Source: Magnetospirillum sp. (lineage in GTDB: Bacteria > Pseudomonadota > Alphaproteobacteria > Rhodospirillales > Magnetospirillaceae). Taken from it: a DNA stretch of 8,729 bases. The DNA is taken from assembly GCA_016183945.1 (NCBI GenBank), contig JACPDP010000012.1:1-8729 (forward strand), written 5' to 3'. A model generated the notes under the pieces. It did not search any database, was not told the origin of the DNA, and worked only from the letters and a program-made list of their open reading frames with translations. The first letter of the stretch is position 1, and each line of letters starts with the position of its first letter. Shown here piece after piece: positions 1 to 8,729 of the stretch. The translations under genes and the position numbers were made by a program.

Positions 1-17
1 GGCCGCCGGCGGCTTCT

Positions 18-93
18 AGGAGTGTAGCTCAACTGGTAGAGCACCGGTCTCCAAAACCGGGGGTTGGGGGTTCGAGCCCCTCCACTCCTGCCA
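18..93 (+). tRNA. trnW: tRNA-Trp (anticodon CCA)
   Basis: A full cloverleaf can be drawn. The acceptor stem AGGAGTG (18-24) pairs with CACTCCT (83-89). The D stem GCTC (27-30) pairs with GAGC (39-42). The anticodon stem CCGGT (44-48) pairs with ACCGG (56-60) around the loop CTCCAAA, which puts anticodon CCA at 51-53. The T stem GGGGG (66-70) pairs with CCCTC (78-82) with one G-U pair, around TTCGAGC. The discriminator base is G90 and the CCA end (91-93) is encoded. Anticodon CCA reads the UGG tryptophan codon. Only 30 nt separate it from secE, so co-transcription is likely. No promoter is visible in the 17 nt upstream. Confidence 0.97.
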
Positions 94-123
94 AGCCGTG
101 GCCTCCAAATCGACAGTGGGAAA

Positions 124-321
124 ATGGCAAAGACATCTCCGGCCCAGTTTTTTAAGCAGGTCCGCCAGGAGGTAGCCAAGGTGACTTGGCCGACTCGGCG
201 CGAAGTTTCGGTGTCCACGACCATGGTGTTCGTCATGGTGGTGATCACGGCGCTGTTCTTCATGCTGATCGATCAATTCTTCGCCTTAGCCGTAAGGCTT
301 ATGTTCGGTCTGGGAGGATGA
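124..321 (+). CDS. secE: Preprotein translocase subunit SecE
   Basis: This 65-residue protein is the small essential subunit of the SecYEG protein-conducting channel in the inner membrane, where it clamps and stabilises SecY. It is the short single-span form usual outside the enteric bacteria (E. coli SecE has three spans). The N-terminal amphipathic segment (about residues 6-30) carries the conserved pattern of a hydrophobic/basic helix followed by KVTWPTRRE (19-27). One membrane segment follows at about residues 34-57 ([15 protein letters not shown] and on). The ATG at 124 begins the typical [10 protein letters not shown] start; an upstream in-frame start at 64 would run through the tRNA and is rejected. 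The Shine-Dalgarno is weak (GTGGGA region). The stop TGA overlaps the first possible nusG ATG (ATGA at 318-321), the usual secE-nusG coupling. Confidence 0.95.
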   Translation: MAKTSPAQFFKQVRQEVAKVTWPTRREVSVSTTMVFVMVVITALFFMLIDQFFALAVRLMFGLGG

Positions 322-323
322 GC

Positions 324-857
324 ATGGTGGCGCCCCGCTGGTACGTGATTCACGTGTACTCCGGCTTCGAGAAGAAGGTGGCGCAGTCCATCCGCGAGCA
401 GGCGGAGCAGAAGGGCATGGTCGAGATGTTCGATCAGATCCTGGTGCCGGTCGAGGAGGTGGTGGAAATCCGCCGCGGCTCCAAGGTCAGCGCCGAGCGC
501 AAGTTCTTTCCCGGCTACGTGCTGGTCAAGATGGTGCTGACCGACGACACCTGGCACCTGGTGAAGAACACGCCCAAGGTCACCGGCTTCCTGGGCGGCA
601 AGGGCCGCCCGGTGCCGATCTCCGAGTCCGAGGCCGAACGCATCATCAAGCAGGTGCAGGAAGGCGTCGACCGCCCCAAGCCCTCCATCATCTTCGAGGT
701 GGGCGAGCAGGTGCGCGTTTGCGACGGCCCCTTCACCTCATTCAACGGCCTGGTCGAGGAAGTCGACGAGGAGAAGGCCCGCCTCAAGGTGGCGGTCTCG
801 ATCTTCGGACGCTCCACGCCGGTCGAACTGGAATATTCTCAGGTCGAAAAGACCTGA
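324..857 (+). CDS. nusG: Transcription termination/antitermination factor NusG
   Basis: NusG is a general elongation factor that binds the RNA polymerase clamp. It reduces pausing and links polymerase to Rho or to ribosomal S10. The N-terminal NGN domain (about residues 4-115) starts with the family signature [15 protein letters not shown] and includes [11 protein letters not shown] linker leads to the KOW domain (about 124-177), with [14 protein letters not shown] and a FNGLVEEVD stretch typical of KOW. Two starts are possible: ATG 318, which overlaps the secE stop but abuts the GGGAGG at 312-317 with no spacing, and ATG 324, with 6 nt spacing. I prefer 324 (177 residues, against 181 in E. 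coli). The gene is translationally coupled to secE. An in-frame extension back to 186 runs through secE in another frame and is not real. Confidence 0.95.
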   Translation: MVAPRWYVIHVYSGFEKKVAQSIREQAEQKGMVEMFDQILVPVEEVVEIRRGSKVSAERKFFPGYVLVKMVLTDDTWHLVKNTPKVTGFLGGKGRPVPISESEAERIIKQVQEGVDRPKPSIIFEVGEQVRVCDGPFTSFNGLVEEVDEEKARLKVAVSIFGRSTPVELEYSQVEKT

Positions 858-958
858 CGGGGTTCCCGCCCCGGCCATGAGGGTCCGGGCGGTTTGTACG
901 GCGGGAGGCCTGCCACTGGCCGCACCGCCAACTCTGGTAAGAGACAGAGGAAGGTAAG
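858..958 (+). promoter_or_regulatory. Structured nusG-rplK spacer, possible L1 autoregulatory leader
   Basis: This 101-nt spacer can form alternative hairpins. CGGGG (858-862) can pair with CCCCG (869-873). Instead, CCCGG (870-874) can pair with CCGGG (885-889) around the loop CCATGAGGGT. Further on, GGCGGT (888-893) can pair with ACCGCC (924-929), with an inner GCGG/CCGC (901-904/920-923). In E. coli, L1 represses rplK-rplA by binding the leader of the L11 message, so a structured leader here fits. That this one binds L1 is an inference; I did not match it to a known consensus. The rplK ribosome binding site GAGGAAGG lies at 947-954. No convincing promoter is seen. Confidence 0.3.
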
Positions 959-1387
959 ATGGCAAAAAAAGTTGTGGGCTACATCAAGCTCCAGGTTCCG
1001 GCCGGCAAGGCCAATCCTTCGCCGCCGATCGGTCCCGCGCTGGGTCAGCGCGGTCTCAACATCATGGAATTCTGCAAGTCGTTCAATGCCGCCACCCAAG
1101 GCCTTGAGCCCGGCATGCCGATTCCGGTGGTGATCACCGCCTATACGGATCGCACGTTCACCTACGTCACCAAGACGCCGCCGATCACCTACTTCCTGAA
1201 GAAGGCGGCCGCCGTCCAGAAGGGGACCAAGACCCCCGGAAAGGAAATCGTCGGTCAGGTGACGATGACGCAGATCCGCGAGATCGCCGAAAAGAAGATG
1301 CAGGACCTCAACGCCAATGACATTGAGGCCGCCAGCAGGATGATCGTCGGTTCGGCCCGCTCCATGGGCCTCAAGGTGGTGGAGTAA
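959..1387 (+). CDS. rplK: 50S ribosomal protein L11
   Basis: L11 binds the GTPase-associated region of 23S rRNA at the base of the ribosomal stalk. It helps elongation factors work and is needed for RelA activation. The protein is 142 residues, the same length as in E. coli. The N-terminal domain has the proline-rich helix [20 protein letters not shown] (residues 19-38); P22 and P23 are the positions tied to thiostrepton sensitivity in this family. The C-terminal rRNA-binding domain (about 75-142) contains [20 protein letters not shown] and the helix [19 protein letters not shown]. The start ATG has a strong GAGGAAGG Shine-Dalgarno 4 nt upstream. Only 4 nt separate it from rplA. Confidence 0.98.
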   Translation: MAKKVVGYIKLQVPAGKANPSPPIGPALGQRGLNIMEFCKSFNAATQGLEPGMPIPVVITAYTDRTFTYVTKTPPITYFLKKAAAVQKGTKTPGKEIVGQVTMTQIREIAEKKMQDLNANDIEAASRMIVGSARSMGLKVVE

Positions 1388-1391
1388 GACC

Positions 1392-2084
1392 ATGGCCGAA
1401 GGCAAGCGTCTGAAGTCGGCTTATGCCGGCATTGACCGCAACAAATTCTACAACCTGGACGAGGCGGTGACGGTCATCAAGGCCAACGCCAAGGCCAAGT
1501 TCGACGAGACCGTCGAGATCGCATTGAACCTCGGCGTCGATCCTCGCCACGCCGACCAGATGGTCCGCGGCGTGGTCGAACTCCCCCACGGCACCGGCAA
1601 GACCGTGCGCGTGGCGGTGTTCGCCAAGGGCGACAAGGCCGAAGAGGCGAAGAAGGCCGGAGCCGACATCGTCGGCGCCGACGACCTGTTCGAGGCCGTC
1701 AACGGCGGCACCATGGACTTCGACCGCTGCATCGCCACGCCCGATATGATGGGGTTGGTGGGCCGCCTCGGCAAGGTGCTGGGGCCGCGCGGCCTGATGC
1801 CCAACCCGAAGCTGGGCACGGTCACCGCCAACGTGGCCGAGGCCGTCCGCGCCGCCAAGGCCGGTCAGGTTCAGTTCCGCGTCGAGAAGGCCGGCATCGT
1901 GCATGCCGGCGTGGGCAAGGCCTCGTTCCCCACCGAGAAGCTGGTGGAGAACATCAAGGCCTTCGTCGACGCCATCAACCGGTCCAAGCCGCAGGGCGCC
2001 AAGGGCACCTATCTCAAGAAGGTGTCGGTCAGCTCGACCATGGGCGCCGGCGTCAAGCTCGACATCGCCACCATCGGCGGCTGA
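1392..2084 (+). CDS. rplA: 50S ribosomal protein L1
   Basis: L1 forms the mobile L1 stalk, which helps move deacylated tRNA out of the E site. In E. coli it also represses its own operon at the mRNA level. The protein is 230 residues (E. coli 234). The L1 signature [20 protein letters not shown] lies in the second domain, at about residues 122-141. The first domain is made of the N- and C-terminal parts, ending with [19 protein letters not shown]. The ATG follows the rplK stop by 4 nt, and its Shine-Dalgarno GGAG (1381-1384) lies within the last rplK codons, so the two genes are probably translationally coupled. No irregularities are seen. Confidence 0.98.
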   Translation: MAEGKRLKSAYAGIDRNKFYNLDEAVTVIKANAKAKFDETVEIALNLGVDPRHADQMVRGVVELPHGTGKTVRVAVFAKGDKAEEAKKAGADIVGADDLFEAVNGGTMDFDRCIATPDMMGLVGRLGKVLGPRGLMPNPKLGTVTANVAEAVRAAKAGQVQFRVEKAGIVHAGVGKASFPTEKLVENIKAFVDAINRSKPQGAKGTYLKKVSVSSTMGAGVKLDIATIGG

Positions 2085-2097
2085 GGGCTTTAGAGTT

Positions 2098-2158
2098 TCC
2101 TCCCCACCCGGAAATCCGACGGGGGGAGGGAGTGGGAGGCCCCTGAACCGGGCCTCCC
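2098..2158 (+). other. Tandem RNA hairpins after rplA
   Basis: Two stem-loops lie head to tail just after rplA. In the first, CCTCCCC (2099-2105) pairs with GGGGAGG (2123-2129), and its loop holds a small CGG/CCG stem. In the second, GGGAGGCCC (2134-2142) pairs perfectly over 9 bp with GGGCCTCCC (2150-2158) around a 7-nt loop. Neither is followed by a run of T, so neither is a classical intrinsic terminator. They may stabilise the end of the rplKA message, mark a cleavage site, or cause partial attenuation before rplJ. The structure is seen; the function is inferred. Confidence 0.5.
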
Positions 2159-2161
2159 GAA

Positions 2162-2408
2162 CCTGTCCGAGACCGTAGGTGCCGCCAAAGGTTCGTCCTG
2201 GGGGCTTGATGGGGCGACCCGCCTGCGCAGACAGAGGTGAGAAACCGTTTCATCGTCCGGTTCGCCGGGCGGATACGGCTTGATGCTTCTGGGACAGGCC
2301 ACCGGTTCCGCCGGAGGGGCCAGACCCCGATTGCGGGACCATGGGCAATGGACCCGGTTGCGAACCGCTTCAGGCGGCTAGCTCCGGCTCTTGTGTGTGG
2401 AGACGAAA
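2162..2408 (+). promoter_or_regulatory. L10-type ribosomal protein leader of rplJ-rplL
   Basis: This is the non-coding leader before rplJ, where the L10-(L12) complex binds and represses translation in many bacteria. Its first element is a two-part helix. CTGTC (2163-2167) pairs with GACAG (2230-2234). An asymmetric internal loop follows, CGAGAC against CA. Then CGTAGGTG (2174-2181) pairs with CGCCTGCG (2220-2227), using two G-U pairs. This asymmetric, GA-containing loop resembles the kink-turn region of known L10 leaders, and GAGACCGTAGGTG and GGTGAGAAACC look like the alphaproteobacterial version. Downstream are a UUCG-loop hairpin (2255-2270), a GGCC/CCGG stem-loop (2297-2321) and a small CCGC/GCGG hairpin (2365-2377). 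No clear promoter is visible in 2085-2408. The assignment rests on position and drawn pairing, not on a covariance search. Confidence 0.6.
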
Positions 2409-2924
2409 GTGGATCGGACACAAAAGAAGGAATGGGTCGGGTCGCTGCAAGGAACGCTCGAGTCCGCCGGCCTCGTCGTCGTCACCCATTATATGGGTCT
2501 GACGGTCGCCGAGATGACGGACCTGCGCGGGAAGATGCGTGCGGCCGGCGCCAGCCTCAAAGTGACCAAGAATCGTCTCACCAAGCTCGCCGTTGTTGGT
2601 ACCGATTACGAGAACCTCGCCGACCTGTTCACCGGCCCGACCGCCATCGCCTTTTCGAAGGACCCGGTCGCCGCCGCCAAGGTCGCCGTCACCTACGCCA
2701 AGACGAATGACAAGCTCAAGATCCTCGGTGGATCGCTGGGTGACATCCGCCTCGACGTCGACGGAGTCAAGGCTCTGGCCACGCTGCCCTCGCTTGACGA
2801 GCTGCGTGCCCGCCTTGTCGGCATGATCTCGACCCCGGCTACCCGCATCGCCGGCGTGCTCGCCGCTCCCGCAGGCCAGTTGGCCAGGGTGCTGCGCGCG
2901 AAGGCGGATAAGGACGCGGCCTAA
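2409..2924 (+). CDS. rplJ: 50S ribosomal protein L10
   Basis: L10 is the base of the ribosomal stalk. Its N-terminal domain binds 23S rRNA beside L11, and its C-terminal helix carries several L7/L12 dimers. The protein is 171 residues, close to the usual 165-175. The N-terminal region has the family pattern DRTQKKEWV, then [18 protein letters not shown] and [12 protein letters not shown]. The long C-terminal helical part (about residues 120-171) runs from [15 protein letters not shown] to [14 protein letters not shown] chose GTG 2409: GGAG (2399-2402) sits 6 nt upstream, and (M/V)DR is the usual alphaproteobacterial start. An in-frame TTG at 2391 would add 6 residues and lacks support. It forms a unit with rplL (52 nt gap) and is likely autoregulated through its leader. 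Confidence 0.97.
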   Translation: MDRTQKKEWVGSLQGTLESAGLVVVTHYMGLTVAEMTDLRGKMRAAGASLKVTKNRLTKLAVVGTDYENLADLFTGPTAIAFSKDPVAAAKVAVTYAKTNDKLKILGGSLGDIRLDVDGVKALATLPSLDELRARLVGMISTPATRIAGVLAAPAGQLARVLRAKADKDAA

Positions 2925-2976
2925 GTGAGATTCGACTACCAATCCCGGAACTCAAGCCTTATCTAGGAGTGTTAAT

Positions 2977-3348
2977 ATGGCTGATCTTGCCAAGCTGGTT
3001 GATGACCTTTCCGCGCTGACCGTCCTCGAGGCGGCCGAGCTGTCGAAGATGCTCGAAGAGAAGTGGGGCGTTTCCGCCGCCGCTCCGGTTGCCGTGGCTG
3101 CTGTCGCCGCCGGCCCCGCCGCCGTCGTGGAAGAGCAGACCGAGTTCGACGTGATCCTCGCCGAGGTCGGCGAGAAGAAGATCAACGTCATCAAGGAAGT
3201 CCGCGCCATCACCGGCCTCGGCCTCAAGGAGGCCAAGGATCTGGTCGAGGCTGCTCCCAAGGCAGTCAAGGAAGCGGTGAGCAAGGACGAGGCAGAGAAG
3301 ATCAAGAAGGTGCTCGAAGAAGCTGGTGCCAAGGTCCAGATCAAGTAA
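2977..3348 (+). CDS. rplL: 50S ribosomal protein L7/L12
   Basis: L7/L12 is the multicopy stalk protein that recruits and stimulates translational GTPases such as EF-Tu and EF-G. The protein is 123 residues (E. coli 121). The N-terminal dimerisation helices that attach to L10 span about residues 1-32 ([29 protein letters not shown]). An alanine/proline/valine-rich flexible hinge covers about 33-51. The globular C-terminal domain (about 52-123) carries the factor-binding signature [20 protein letters not shown] followed by [13 protein letters not shown]. The Shine-Dalgarno AGGAG (2965-2969) is 7 nt from the ATG and is among the strongest in the window, as expected for a protein made in several copies per ribosome. 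Confidence 0.98.
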   Translation: MADLAKLVDDLSALTVLEAAELSKMLEEKWGVSAAAPVAVAAVAAGPAAVVEEQTEFDVILAEVGEKKINVIKEVRAITGLGLKEAKDLVEAAPKAVKEAVSKDEAEKIKKVLEEAGAKVQIK

Positions 3349-3373
3349 AGAGCCTTTCTGGTTAAAAGCCGGA

Positions 3374-3449
3374 GGGCCGGGCGCAGCGGCGGCATTGACG
3401 TCGCAGCGACCCGGCCCGCTGGCGCTTCTGTTTATTTGACTTATTTATC
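3374..3449 (+). terminator. rplL-rpoB attenuator or RNA-processing hairpin
   Basis: GGGCCGGG (3374-3381) pairs perfectly with CCCGGCCC (3410-3417). Inside it, GCGGCG (3386-3391) pairs with CGTCGC (3399-3404) with one G-U pair, around loop GCATTGA. A T-rich stretch follows at 3427-3449, starting about 10 nt after the stem and so too far for a textbook intrinsic terminator. In E. coli the rplL-rpoB gap holds a partial terminator that lowers rpoBC expression relative to rplJL, and an RNase III site. The same position and shape suggest one or both roles here. Which one applies cannot be told from sequence. Confidence 0.5.
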
Positions 3450-3450
3450 T

Positions 3451-3495
3451 GACGGCTCCTACGCCGTCGGGTCGGGGCAGCGGCGGCTCCCGACC
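3451..3495 (+). other. Two further hairpins in the rpoB leader
   Basis: GACGGC (3451-3456) pairs with GCCGTC (3463-3468) around TCCTAC. GGTCGGG (3470-3476) pairs with CCCGACC (3489-3495) around a 12-nt loop. They stand between the T-rich tract and the rpoB Shine-Dalgarno GAGGAG (3514-3519). They may protect the 5' end of an rpoB message made by processing at the upstream hairpin. No function is established. Confidence 0.4.
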
Positions 3496-3524
3496 GGAAC
3501 CGAGATTGAGGATGAGGAGTGGCT

Positions 3525-8729
<5,205 letters not shown>

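Noticed and set aside
186..323. N-terminal extension of nusG back to 186
   Set aside because: It overlaps secE in another frame and is not like NusG; family homology begins at [10 protein letters not shown].
2237..2710. A 157-codon plus-strand reading frame across the rplJ leader and gene
   Set aside because: It is in a different frame from rplJ, is arginine-rich and shows no family resemblance, so it is a shadow.
3436..3465. TTGACT (3436-3441) as a -35 box for an rpoB promoter
   Set aside because: No acceptable -10 box lies 16-18 nt downstream (CTACGC or TACGCC only); the region is better explained as the tail of the hairpin.

Overview
The window is a conserved bacterial core operon, all on the + strand: tRNA-Trp, secE, nusG, rplK, rplA, rplJ, rplL, rpoB and the 5' part of rpoC. 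The high G+C content, the protein sequences (a RpoB beginning [18 protein letters not shown] and a RpoB length near 1390 residues once the break is repaired) and the tRNA-Trp-secE order suggest an alphaproteobacterium. A Rhodospirillales or Magnetospirillum-like organism is my best guess, from memory of the families and not from a search.

Layout: 18-93 tRNA-Trp(CCA); 124-321 secE, overlapping or abutting nusG (to 857); a structured 101-nt spacer; 959-2084 rplK-rplA separated by 4 nt; a 324-nt non-coding stretch (2085-2408) with two strong hairpins and an L10-type autoregulatory leader; 2409-3348 rplJ-rplL; a 176-nt spacer with an attenuator/processing-type hairpin and a T-rich tract; 3525-7615 rpoB; a 112-nt spacer with two hairpins; and rpoC from 7728, open to the window edge. 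The genes supply the ribosomal stalk and L1/L11 arms, the transcription factor NusG, the SecE translocon subunit, and the beta and beta' subunits of RNA polymerase.

The one real anomaly is in rpoB. The reading frame breaks at about 5597. Against the family, about 28 residues (about 85 nt) are missing from a near-invariant part facing the active site, and the frame shifts by one. A 3-nt microhomology (CAA) sits exactly at the junction. Both halves are otherwise intact. Because rpoB is essential, an assembly or sequencing error is the likeliest cause; a real deletion would need another functional copy. A few non-consensus residues at near-invariant positions in the rpoB C-terminal region and in rpoC fit a draft-quality sequence.

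I see no mobile element, CRISPR array, defence gene or undescribed system. The remaining interest lies in RNA structures in the spacers.
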